Assembly: GCA_013368375.1 (NCBI GenBank) | Contig: JAACJP010000004.1 | Span: 1,550,001-1,614,000, forward strand | From: Tricholomella constricta | Taxonomy: Eukaryota > Basidiomycota > Agaricomycetes > Agaricales > Lyophyllaceae | Direction of reading: 5' to 3' | Length of the DNA: 64,000 bases | Part shown: piece after piece, positions 12,118 to 21,806 of the stretch | How positions within the stretch are numbered: the stretch's first letter is position 1 | Layout of the letters: the number at the start of each line of letters is the position of its first letter | The notes under the pieces: generated by a model | What the model was told of the DNA's origin: nothing | The model's input: only the letters and a program-made list of their open reading frames with translations | The model's database searches: none | Program-made: the position numbers and the translations under genes

Positions 12118-14042
12118 TTATCGTCTTCTCCTAAACATGACCTCCGCGCTCAAATCCGGGAACCTTTCAGGCCCAACCCAGCAATCCCTTGGCCGCGCAC
12201 CTCCCGCCCCGTCTCCGAACCGCACATCGTATTGCAGCACCATATGCGCAAGCATTAGCTTCATCAGCACCGCCGCGAAGAACCGCCCGGGGCACCCCGC
12301 CCGCCCATGCCCCCACGCCAAAAAGTCTGCCGTTGTTGTCGCGAGCTGATACCGCGATGCCCCCTCGCCCGAACCCCGCACAAACCGCGTCGCGTCAAAC
12401 GTCTGCGGGGAGGTGTATTTGGCGGGGTCGAGGTGCATCGGGCCGCATGCAACCGCGAGGTGCGTCCTTGCCGGAACGTGCGTGCCGTCCGAGAAGGTGT
12501 AGTCTGTACGGGATATGCACTGCATTGTCACTGTAAGAGCCTGTTTAGCATTCATCCTTGAAATACGGGATGTCCACTTACGAGCGTGCAGACCGCTGAT
12601 GCGCATCGACTCCTTCAGAAAACTGTCGACCTTGCGCATGCGCTCGAGCGCATTGAGTGTCCATCCCTCCTGGCGCAGCACCGCCTCGATCTCATCGCGC
12701 ATCGGCTGCACGACGTCACTCGAACTGGCCGAGGCAAGATGGTACAACGCGTGTGTGAAAGTGAGCGAGGTTGTGGGGACGGCTTGGAGGTTGAGGGCGA
12801 GGATACTATGTGTTATGTCGCGGGATGCATGGGGGCCGGATGATTTTGCGACGAGGAGCGAAAGGAGGTCGTGCTGCAGGTAGTCTGAATGCGAGGACCT
12901 TGGATATGATTTGTGAGAGCCATGCCTACCCGATGCTCCGAGTCGGATGATTCAAGTTTCTGGCGCCGCCGTTTGACTTTGAAGTCAAGGAGTTGGCGTA
13001 TCCTCTTGGCGTGGGCACGGAGTCCGCTGAAGAGATGCGTCACACATCGGGATCTGAGTCAGTGACAGGAAGAGGCTTCTGTATATGCATAACCCACATA
13101 TATTGGGGTGTTGGAAGTATGCCCAAGTACTTTGTCTTGTCTCTAATGAATTGTTTGTTCAGCGCTGAGAATTCTGGCTCACGGCCTTTGTGCAGATTAA
13201 ATTAACTTGTTGTACGGACTGTATCGAACAACAGAGTGGCTCACACGTCTGTGGCCCAACGATAACGCGGTTGCAAACTCTGCTGATGATTTCTGTCATC
13301 CCGTTCACTGCTGAAACAGCTGTCCATTCTATTCCCGCCCGGTAAGCCTGCAATGGGTCGGAGAAAGTAGACACTGACATACCTGACGTGGGTTCTTTCA
13401 GAATCGCGTCAGAGAAGGCGGCGACCATCTCATCGCGCAGCTCGGGAAACACCAGAGGTAGAGTTCGAGTGAGTTGTGTGCTAAGGAGCGCGACATGACT
13501 GGGGTCTGTCAATATCCCGGTCAATGTGAGCTGATCCGCCTAGAGAGTAGTTGTAAAGATAAGCTGCTACTTGTCAGGTGGACTCACCTTTATGGTCGCG
13601 TCACTGTACGACAATGCATCCTCTGGTAACTTTCGGAGCTCTTCTATGAGCTCTGATCCTGTAATTACTACAATCCAGCGCGTAAGTTGTGCGACCTTGA
13701 AAGCAGCTAACCCGCTCTATCGATGTCGTGAAACGTTCACACTGTGTGTTGAGATCGATTTTGAATGGAACGAACCCGGTGATAGCCCTCTTGGAGGGCC
13801 CATGTAGCATTGAAAAAAAACCTGATGGCTCCTATATAGTAAAATGGAAAACTGGAGGGCCCAATGGTCGGAATGTGGCTCAACTGAAAAAATGAAATGA
13901 GACCCCGCATTTGAATATGAATTGAAAGGCATACGTCCGCTTGGCGACGTTGAATTTGCACCAAAGATGCAATGAACACTATGAGTACGAGGGGAATGAT
14001 GACCGTTGAGTGTGTCACCTCATAATTATCCTCGGAATCCAT
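12118..14042 (-). CDS. Cytochrome P450 monooxygenase
   Basis: This is a heme-thiolate monooxygenase. The ATG at 14042 begins a membrane anchor (STVIIPLVLIVFIASLV), then the IPTIG proline region and a FFFNATWALQEGYHR block. Later come TRWIVVITGSELIEELRK, the I-helix region LALNLQAVPTTSLTF, the K-helix ExxR in FLKESMR, the PERF-like FDATRFVR and the heme loop FLAWGHGRAGCPGRFFAA with the cysteine ligand. At least seven exons are needed. A 54-nt in-frame intron near 13380 joins KEPTS to EWTAV. The pattern resembles the ent-kaurene-oxidase-like/CYP512-CYP5150 group common in Agaricomycetes; the substrate cannot be inferred. Between GREPEFSALNKQFIRDK and the RRRQKLES helix, about 25-30 residues expected in the F-helix region could not be found, so the gene may be slightly deleted or the local model is wrong. 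Confidence 0.82.
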
Positions 14043-14278
14043 GTCTATCCAAAGTTCAAACCAGGGAGATGGTTGAACCTGGTGCGGCTAGATAAGATTA
14101 GATAAGATTACAACTGGGGGTTCATTTAAAAATTACGATGGATGGGAAGCAGCATCCCGGGGGAACCTATTGGAGTGATCCTGTTTTCGCATTACGTGAT
14201 GGATGATCGACTTTTCTCATTGCAATTGCCAATCACCTTGTTCCCGACTTCCACCACAGACATAAAAGTCCACACGCC

Positions 14279-15549
14279 ATGGCAGACGTTGCTCTTCACA
14301 AAGTTTCTTCCAACAAGGCCTTTGAAGGCGAGCTTGTCAAGTACAAATTTAAGGTGGGGTCCGACCACTCAACCGCATCTCTAGGGTAGCACCAGTCTGA
14401 TGATTGGTTTGATCTTCTGTTCTTTCTCTCCATCGCTGCTTTCTGTCGTCCCGCGTTCCCAAGTCGGCCGCACTCGGGGGACTTGACGCCAACTTCAACC
14501 TCTTCTTGCCCCCCAACACCACTCATGGCAAGGTCCCCGTCCTGGTGTATCTAGCTGGGCTGACTTGCACAGAAGATAACGGGTGTGTCAATTGCTAAGC
14601 ATTCTTCCCAGGCTGTCGCAGGATACTCACGCGGCCTCTATCAGCACACAGAAGGGCTCTTTCCTGGGTGTTGCCTCTGCTCAGGGGATTGCTCTTCTTT
14701 TCCCCGACACCTCTCCACGCGGTGCCGGCATTGAAGGCGAGGATGTTGACTGGGACTTTGGCACCGGCGCTGGATTCTATCTAAACGCAACAAATCCCAA
14801 GTACGCAAAGCATTACAACATGCTCACTCATATTACACTGGAGCTTCCGCAAGTCATCGAAGCAGCGGGCCTTCCAATTGTGAGCGCTTGAGCGTCGATC
14901 TTTTGAGATAACTTTTGTGATTGTTCAAATATTGTTACAGGACTTTAAACGTCAATCTATTTTTGGGCATAGCATGGGTGGCCACGGAGCTCTTACCTTG
15001 TATCTTTCCTCGAAGACCAAGCAATACCGATCAGCGTCTGCCTTTGCGCCGATCACAAACCCTACCAAGTGTCCTTGGGGGGAGAAGGCCTTCAATGGAT
15101 ATCTACAAGGCGGAGTGGAAGAGGCCAAAGCCCAGTATGATGCCACCGAGCTTATATCGAAATCTAAGGAACCAGTACATATCCTGATCGACTACGTAAG
15201 CCCTTTCCTTGTCCCTAACATCCCGAAAGCGAACAACTGATTCCTTTCGACTCCAGGGAAAGTGTGATAATTTCTATATTCAAGGCCAGCTTCTGCCGGA
15301 AAACTTCCTCAAGGCGGCTCGCGAATCTGGGTACGATGAGGTCCAAGTACGTGTGAGGAGCCATGAAGGATACGACCACAGCTACTATTTCGTAAGTTGA
15401 CATGCATTCGTCATGAACTGACAACATTGAGCACTCGTCACAGATATCTACATTTGCTTCTGATCATGTTCACTGTAAGTCATTTTATACTATCCACCTC
15501 TCATGTTCTTAAACTATTTACAGTCCATGCCAACTTTCTCAAGGCCTGA
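14279..15549 (+). CDS. S-formylglutathione hydrolase (esterase D)
   Basis: The enzyme hydrolyses S-formylglutathione to formate and glutathione, the second step of cytosolic glutathione-dependent formaldehyde detoxification. Exons 14279-14353, 14464-14582, 14645-14879, 14941-15195, 15257-15391, 15444-15474 and 15524-15549 sum to 291 codons plus stop, the usual family length. Diagnostic blocks are [24 protein letters not shown], the nucleophile elbow [15 protein letters not shown], and the catalytic Asp region ILIDYGKCDNF. The His region [10 protein letters not shown] is followed by a short, conserved-looking terminus [18 protein letters not shown]. Two terminal exons are only 31 and 26 nt. 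The methanol, lignin and one-carbon metabolism of wood- or litter-associated fungi is a plausible formaldehyde source, but that is inference. Confidence 0.95.
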
Positions 15550-15654
15550 AGGCATTTGTACATTATGAGTTCATGTCGTTAAATGATCAATTGTATTACA
15601 AGGTTCCATTTACAGGAGAGGACAAGCGAGCATGGTAAAGAACAAAGGACGATA

Positions 15655-17819
15655 TCAGGCATTTTCGAAGGTAGCGATAATTCTGTGTTGATACAAGTTT
15701 TCGAGTTCTTCCAATTCGCTGACAATCCATCGGGCTTGAAGAGCAGATCGAACGGTAGCGCGCAACAAATGCTTGTAGACGAGAAGGCTTTCGACCAATG
15801 ATCTCGCTAGCTTTGATGAAACCTGAGTCACAGGACACAGGTTATTGGCACATCGCTGACCGTCTGACATCTTGTTCCATAGATGCGACTGAAATTCTAT
15901 TTTGCCATCAATTATCCGGGCTTTCAGTCGGGCTTCAGTACTGAGATATCGCTGAGAGGGCTGTGTGCCGTCTGCGCCGCGTGATTCTTCGATATGGCTG
16001 AACCAGTCGGGGGAGCCACACATTGGCCCATAATCAAAGGGATGAGATCCGCTGAAAAATGGCAAAGAAGATAAGTACGGGTAACCAGCGATCCGGGTTT
16101 TCGCATTCATGATGTCCAAGGACAACGTACGAAAGCATGATGAATAGAATAACTCCTGCGCTCCAACAGTCCGCGGGCATTCTGTAGCCAAAGCGTCAAT
16201 ATGATTTTTGGCGATGAACAAGATGTAAGGCATTACCCGACATAGCCTAGGTGCTTAACGTCTAATGCTAAAACACCTTCGGGCGGCAGGTAAGAAACCG
16301 TTCCGCAAACATTGAACGTTTCTTGATGTGCATTTGGTCGCGCGAGGCCGAAATCTGCAATCAAAATCCGAGGATATGGTCCCGGAGCGTGGAGCAAAAT
16401 ATTTTCAGGCTTTGGCAGTTTAGTGAAGGGAAGACGATGCAAATCATCTCTTCGTTCACCTTCAAGTCTACAAGGAAAAGTACTTACACCTGTGGCTTGT
16501 GATGAAGTCATTCAAGCACGCACCTCGGTGGGATATCATGTTGTCGTGGAGGTAATTCAGACCTCTGAGCAACTGGTACATGACATACTTCGCTTCGGCT
16601 TCACAGAGGTGATTGCGGAGGCTGGGATGGTTGGTGACGTAAGTGAATAGGTCGCCACCAGTGCACAGCTGAAGAAAAATATGTCTTCGCCCAAATAAGT
16701 CAGCACGACGCAGAAACACGGCAAAAACAAACATAAAGTTTTTGTTTGCTTCAGTGTCATAGATCTCATTAATGTTGGGCTGAGAAGCTCTATTGTTATG
16801 AATAAACCTTAAAGAACGATAGTTTGGACCCACATGGCGGATTGTCATAAGAATCTTGACTTCTTTCATAACTTGACCAACGTCGTGCTCTCTTTTGGTT
16901 CTGATACTCTTACAGGCAACTTGTCGGCGCTTGACGGGATCAAGTGCAAGATGAACAGTCGCAAATGACCCGCTCCCAAGGCATTGTGGAGTGACTATGT
17001 AACCGCCGATCCTCTGTCGAAAATCAACAACTCGAATATATCAGCAGTATGTCCATGAGATGTCTGACCTTATGCACAGGTTGGGCAGGTGGAGTGGGAT
17101 CAAATAGCGTTATTTTACTACGCGGTTCTTTCCAGATGTGAATGCAGGTGAAGGCTTCCATGGCAGCATCAGGTGTGGAAGGAAAATTCGTAGGCAGGGT
17201 ACACATACCGAGAGAGTTGGGAAATCGCAAAACATCACCATCCATTAAAATGATAGATGTTTTTCTGATATGTTGCCCATTGAGGTAGACACCGTTCCTG
17301 GACACGTCCTATATGGAGCTGAATGTGAGAACGAATAATAGAGGATTTAATTCATACCTGGCAGGACACGATCACGCCGCCAGTGGGAGAACGAACGCTG
17401 GAAACAAGCTGCTCAACAACCTACCGCAAACAGCAAAATACGAAAAAAATCACGCATATAATTTGCAATGCACGCTCGATACGGAGCTCTCCGTGATAAC
17501 ATAGGTGCTGGTTTCGAAGTTCGCATGTGTTCTAGAGAAAAAGTATGGATATCTACCATCGGTCTGGATCTCGTCCGATTGTTGCTGGTTTGCTGAGACT
17601 TAATACGACAGCTGCGAGCCCACCTCATGAATCGGAATAGATAGACAAAATAAACGCTTTGTTACCTTCTTTGCGTTCACCGCGAATTGTGACAAGTTTA
17701 GCACAAATGTTCGAAGGGTCAACCTCGACCTCCGAGGGTGAGTCACTATCCAGGACCTGAGAAACGCGAGACGCTCTGCGGGGACCAGGTAAAGTGTCGA
17801 CCTGAATATTAGGAATCAT
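15655..17819 (-). CDS. FHA-domain Chk2/Rad53/Cds1-like checkpoint kinase
   Basis: From an ATG at 17819 the N-terminus is Ser/Asp-rich. A forkhead-associated domain follows: KPATIGRDPDR carries the phosphothreonine-binding Arg, VITESSVSSVHCKLYA the S-x-x-H motif, and VSRNGVYLNGQ the loop Asn. The kinase domain follows, with MKEVKILMTIRH (helix C), FLQLCTGGDLFTYV (hinge), the HRDLKPEN loop reconstructed across an 8-nt micro-exon, and ADFGLARPN (DFG). The APE-equivalent region is CGTVSYLPPEG, then ADCWSAGVILFIML. The terminus at 15655 shows the AxSLVxxLL...RATVRSALQARW subdomain XI pattern. FHA plus CAMK-type kinase is the Chk2/Rad53/Cds1 architecture, acting in DNA-damage and replication checkpoints. 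Many short introns; the exact exons between 16870 and 17600 were not all fixed. DUN1-like or meiotic Mek1-like function is an alternative. Confidence 0.85.
16460..16467 (-). other. 8-nt micro-exon encoding the kinase catalytic loop
   Basis: On the minus strand the reading CAC CGA G (ending at 16524) is followed by a GTGCGTG...TTGTAG intron (16468-16523, 56 nt). The 8 nt ACTTGAAG come next, then a GTGAAC...CCAAAG intron (16410-16459, 50 nt, with CACTAAAC branch-like site), then CCTGAAAATATT. Only this splicing gives H-R-D-L-K-P-E-N, supplying the catalytic Asp and Lys. Skipping the exon would remove both residues and shift the frame. Confidence 0.8.
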
Positions 17820-17999
17820 TCAGGAACAGATGCGCACGTAGCTGCGGACGATGGCGTTCAAGGCTTGGTGAAGGGACGAGTCCAATGTAAGTCAGTCACG
17901 CTGACAGTGGCGATCACGTAAATGTGACGGACGCGCCGATTTCACCGTGCGGCCAAAATGCTACAAATACATTCTGACATACCGACAATCATGCAATGG

Positions 18000-20448
18000 C
18001 TAGTCGTAACCCTTCCCGCTCCGCTGTTTCGCCCGTTTCAGCTTTTTATGACTCTTCTTTCCCTCTCCGGATGCACCAGCGATATGCCTCCTGCTTAAGG
18101 GTGTCCCGTCATCCGCAACCGCGTTTTGATGCGGATACATGGTTGCACGCGTAAATGTCTCCCCTTGGCGAAGAGAAGACTGTATGAAGGGTCGCGAGGA
18201 AAGGCTGGAGTTATTCTCAAAGAAGTCCTGATCAAGAGCTCGAGACTTTAGTCCTCGCCCTTGGGCTTGTAGGATACTGCCTCCTTCAGAAGGTCCGTCT
18301 TCTACGTTCGAGGGAACAAAAGTGTCGGCGCCTTTGCCAACTCGCGTCACAGGTGCCCGCTTCTTGCCCGCCGCTCGAAGTCTAGCCCCTTCGTGCGTTG
18401 ACTGATTAAACGTCTCCTCCGAAATCTCCGGCGGTGGGTGACAGAAGAGGAGTTTGCCATTCACATAGTCCTTTAGGATATAACGCGCCGAGCGTGCCTC
18501 GTCAGGATTTCCTTGACCCGATCGTGTGTATCCCCTGGCAACTGCGACAGCATAAACATTGACATTACTCCGAAAGTTTCTCTACACTCACTTGCATACG
18601 AGATCAAAAAGTTTTCGGCTGATATTTTCCCATCACCTCCCTCTTCTATGCCTGACACTTTGATGGAGAGACCATAAATCGCTTCCAATACGTCCTTCGG
18701 AATGCGCTTGACAATCAGTGTTATTGGTCCAGTGTGCTCTTTGAGTTGATCTATGGGCAACACTCCATCGCATACTAGGTCTGCTTTGGTCGTTGCGAAC
18801 TGGGGAAATACAAGACCAGGGCAGTCGCAGAGCACGACAGAATCGGAGAGGTGAATTGTCTGGAAATGTTTCGTCTTTCCTGGGGTGGAGGAGACGCTAA
18901 CTTTTTTCTCTCCGAGAAGAGAGTTTATGGTGCTAGATTTCCCAACGTTTGGATATCCAACGAGGCCGACGATTAGCTTCGACGGCGGTTTTCCGGATAC
19001 ATCACTAAACTCTGGTGTAGAAGGTTTGTAAAGTTGAATGAATCACAGTGAAGTTGCTTACTAGACAAGTCCGGAGCCATTTTTGCAAACCAGCCCTCCA
19101 ATTCCAGGACTGATAGAACTTTGGCTCTAGGATCTTGGCCTTCCGGTGAATCCTCTTCCGCGGAGAAATAAGCCTCATCATAGAAGTCTGATGAGCCATC
19201 GGTCGTTTCATAGTCAGAGTCGCTGTCAGAACTCTCTAAAACTTCTGATTGAACGTCGTCATCCGCGTGGCGTCGGCGTTCCTCCTCGTCTTCTGTCAAA
19301 GCGGCGGCTTGTGCTTGAGCTGCAGCAACAGCATCTCTCCTCGCCTGCTGGATAGCAGCGGCATTTGCAGCCGAGTAGAACGCGTATCGAATATTTTGAG
19401 CGTCAAAGTAATCTGCCCAAAGGCACCTATCGTGCAAGGGTGAGCGTCGTGGGTCGGCGGGGGAAAATTTTAAACGTACCGCTGTTTCGCGGAGAGCAGA
19501 TCTGCTTTGTTTATGAGCAAAAGACTCTTTCTCTGACCTTCCCCAGTGCCGGCTTCGCCCTCTGGACCTTCAACGTCGCGTACATATGTTTCAAGATCTT
19601 CGCAACGGAAACGTAACGGGTTCCGCGCGTCGACAATCTGTACCACCAGATGGGAACGTTCAAGGACACGCCATAGCTGACGCCATACTTCTAGATTTCG
19701 CTCGAAGGGCGTTAGTAAAAACTTCTCTTCCTCTTGGAGCCTAATTTGTGGATAAGACGTCGACTCGAAGAGAATGAGGAGACATACTGCGCCAATCCTC
19801 TCCGCCAATCCAAGAAGGCAGTCTTTTCCTGCTTGTCCAGTTCCGCAGTTGTCATTGATTTTGTCCAAGGAGGCCTTCTCGGTACCCTCAGCCTTTGTTT
19901 GTTCTCGAAGTGTTTTTTGAGAGTACTCTTCTCCTCCTGCTCGGTAAGAAGGTATGGGTTTTGACTGGCATTGGCAGATTGCTGAATGATTTTGACATTC
20001 CGCCGTTCTTTGAGAGTTAGAATCAGCATGCTTTTATCTCATTTTCAAGGTGTACACACCAGCGGTAAACTCAGTGCCTGCCAACTGAGCAGTATTCAGA
20101 AATTCGTCAAGATCTCGCTCCTGGGTGACAGATTTGAGTCGGCTTGACGAATCCAGGTCAGATGCATACTTCAATTTAGAAGTTAGTCAGTGTCCGTAAA
20201 GTAGACATCGTTCTGATTACTTACAAGGTTAGATTCCTGCTGTTTGCGAGCATCCTTTATCTTTCTGTTTATGATTGCACGACCCAGACCGCTGGGGTTG
20301 GGATTTTTCGGTTTGGGAGCCTACATATGAATTATTGTCTTCAGAGGATGACACGGACTCAAGCGGATTCACCCACCATAGTCTGGCCTGCGATTTGCTT
20401 TGAAGACTGGCCGTAAGATAACTCGATGGATTTGCTAAGATCTCTCAT
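18000..20448 (-). CDS. LSG1: Large-subunit GTPase LSG1
   Basis: LSG1 is a cytoplasmic circularly permuted GTPase of the YlqF/YawG group that releases the export adaptor Nmd3 from 60S subunits. Permutation is visible: the G4 box (LLLINKADLL, about 19490) precedes G1, reconstructed as VGYPNVGKSSTINSLLGEKK near 18900-18960, and G3 (VVLCDCPGLVFPQ). The N-terminal NPNPSGLGRAIINRKIKDAR block and the basic C-terminus (GKKSHKKLKRAKQRSGKGYD) match the family. An acidic insert with Asp/Ser repeats lies at about 19130-19330. Two starts are possible: ATG at 20448, adding 24 residues, or ATG 20379-20377, which is directly followed by a GTGGGTG donor. Splicing from either joins M to APKPKNPNPSG. The ATG at 20379 gives the family-like N-terminus. 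Divergent from the LYR gene. Confidence 0.93.
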
Positions 20449-20480
20449 GCATTTTCTTCAGGATCTGATCTGATCGAGAG

Positions 20481-20486
20481 CACGTG
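20481..20486. promoter_or_regulatory. CACGTG E-box between LSG1 and LYR gene
   Basis: A CACGTG palindrome lies in the gap between the divergent LSG1 (starts 20448 or 20379) and the LYR-protein gene (20544). It is the core of bHLH-factor sites (Cbf1/Pho4 type). Six bases occur often by chance, so only its position in a compact divergent promoter makes it worth noting. Confidence 0.25.
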
Positions 20487-20543
20487 ATGCTCGCCCGATG
20501 ACGCGGAATCCATCGCGGCGTTCGCGTGTTGTGCAGAGGTCGA

Positions 20544-21783
20544 ATGGCGGCGCCTTCCAAAGGCTTCATTATTTCTCTTTATAGAGCCTATGCTCGTCAG
20601 ATCAGACGGCTGCCTTCTCCTTATCTTCGGTTTGATGCTCCTTCCGCTCCTCGTCCTGTGGCTTACAGCAAAATCAGGCAATTCTTCCGCATAAAGGCGT
20701 CGGATGACATTCACGCCATTTTACGATCAACCAGCGAAGGTCTGCACGGCAGCAAATTGAGGCGCGTGCGCAAGGTTCGCCAGGTCGCTTTTCTATTCTG
20801 CTATTTTTCGCCGAAATAAGCTCTCTTAGGACTTGCGCAAGATCGAAGCCGCCAATGACGGCAGCACAAAAGCATTTACGCACGTACTGGACCTTGCATA
20901 TGGTCGAAAAGGAAAATTGAAATGGGAGATTATGAAGGTCCGTCTCATTCGCTGTGATAGTTGAAGCTTTCATTTGATTTCAATGCTCAAGCCAATACTT
21001 TCCGACCCCAATGCTCCAGTTCCTCCGCGAATCATCCCCTCAGTCGAGAAATCTCGACCTCCTGTCTACTCGCCTGAGATGAAGGCTCTGCTCATATCCG
21101 CTCATTCCCGGAAAACCAAGCCCTTGTTGCTCAAGTCCTTGGTTTCTCCACCTATTCTTCCTCCACGCGCTGACCCGACCTCCGACGATGCAAGACTACT
21201 GGGTCCTTTCAGCAAGCGACGTGAGGTCAACATTCGGTGGAAATACTTCTCCACTGAATGGAAAAAGGTCCGGCCACCTCTGCAAATTGTCGTTGACGAC
21301 ACATCTTCCGATGTAAAACATCAAGGCAGTTCGCAGAATCACCTCTTGCGCGCAGGCATAAGAGGGATGGGCATGCAAGGCCACGGTGTTTTTGATGACG
21401 TTGAGGCAATGGTAGGCCCCATCACGATGCCAAAGCCTCTTACTCGCAAGGAACGACTCCAGCTGACCACAAACGTCGACGTTGATGTCCCAGCACATGA
21501 AAAGCCTCGACATCCCTCAAGGTGGTTGCGTCGGCGCTTTCAGGAATTATTGGGACGCATGCCCATCCTGACTTATTCTCGCTACACCAACAAAAATGGG
21601 CAGACATTGGGCAAGTACTCTGTCTCCTTGTCATCGAAGGCATTGGCACCTTCTCTGCGATTTGATCCTTCTCGAATACCCGAGGTGATGACAGTTGCCG
21701 ACCAGGAATGGCTCAAATTGGCCAACAAGAAGGATGACGAAAAGGAACCCAAAGGGCAAGGCATGATACCGATTCCTGTGTAA
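20544..21783 (+). CDS. LYR-motif (Complex1_LYR) protein, probably mitochondrial
   Basis: Exons 20544-20774, 20830-20937 and 20992-21783 sum to 376 codons plus stop. The N-terminus holds the LYR signature in FIISLYRAYARQIRRLP, followed by FFRIKASDD and the basic LRRVRKDLRKIEAAN helix, as in the three-helix Complex1_LYR fold. Such proteins usually bind the mitochondrial acyl carrier protein and assist Fe-S delivery or respiratory-complex assembly. The remaining about 260 residues are rich in Pro, Arg and Lys (RREVNIRWKYFSTEWKKVRP) and are much longer than canonical 80-120-residue LYRMs. It therefore belongs to the long fungal LYR type, whose role I cannot name. ATG 20544 is preferred because the LYR helix begins shortly after it. 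Confidence 0.75.
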
Positions 21784-21806
21784 TAAATAAACCGACATTG
21801 GTAACA

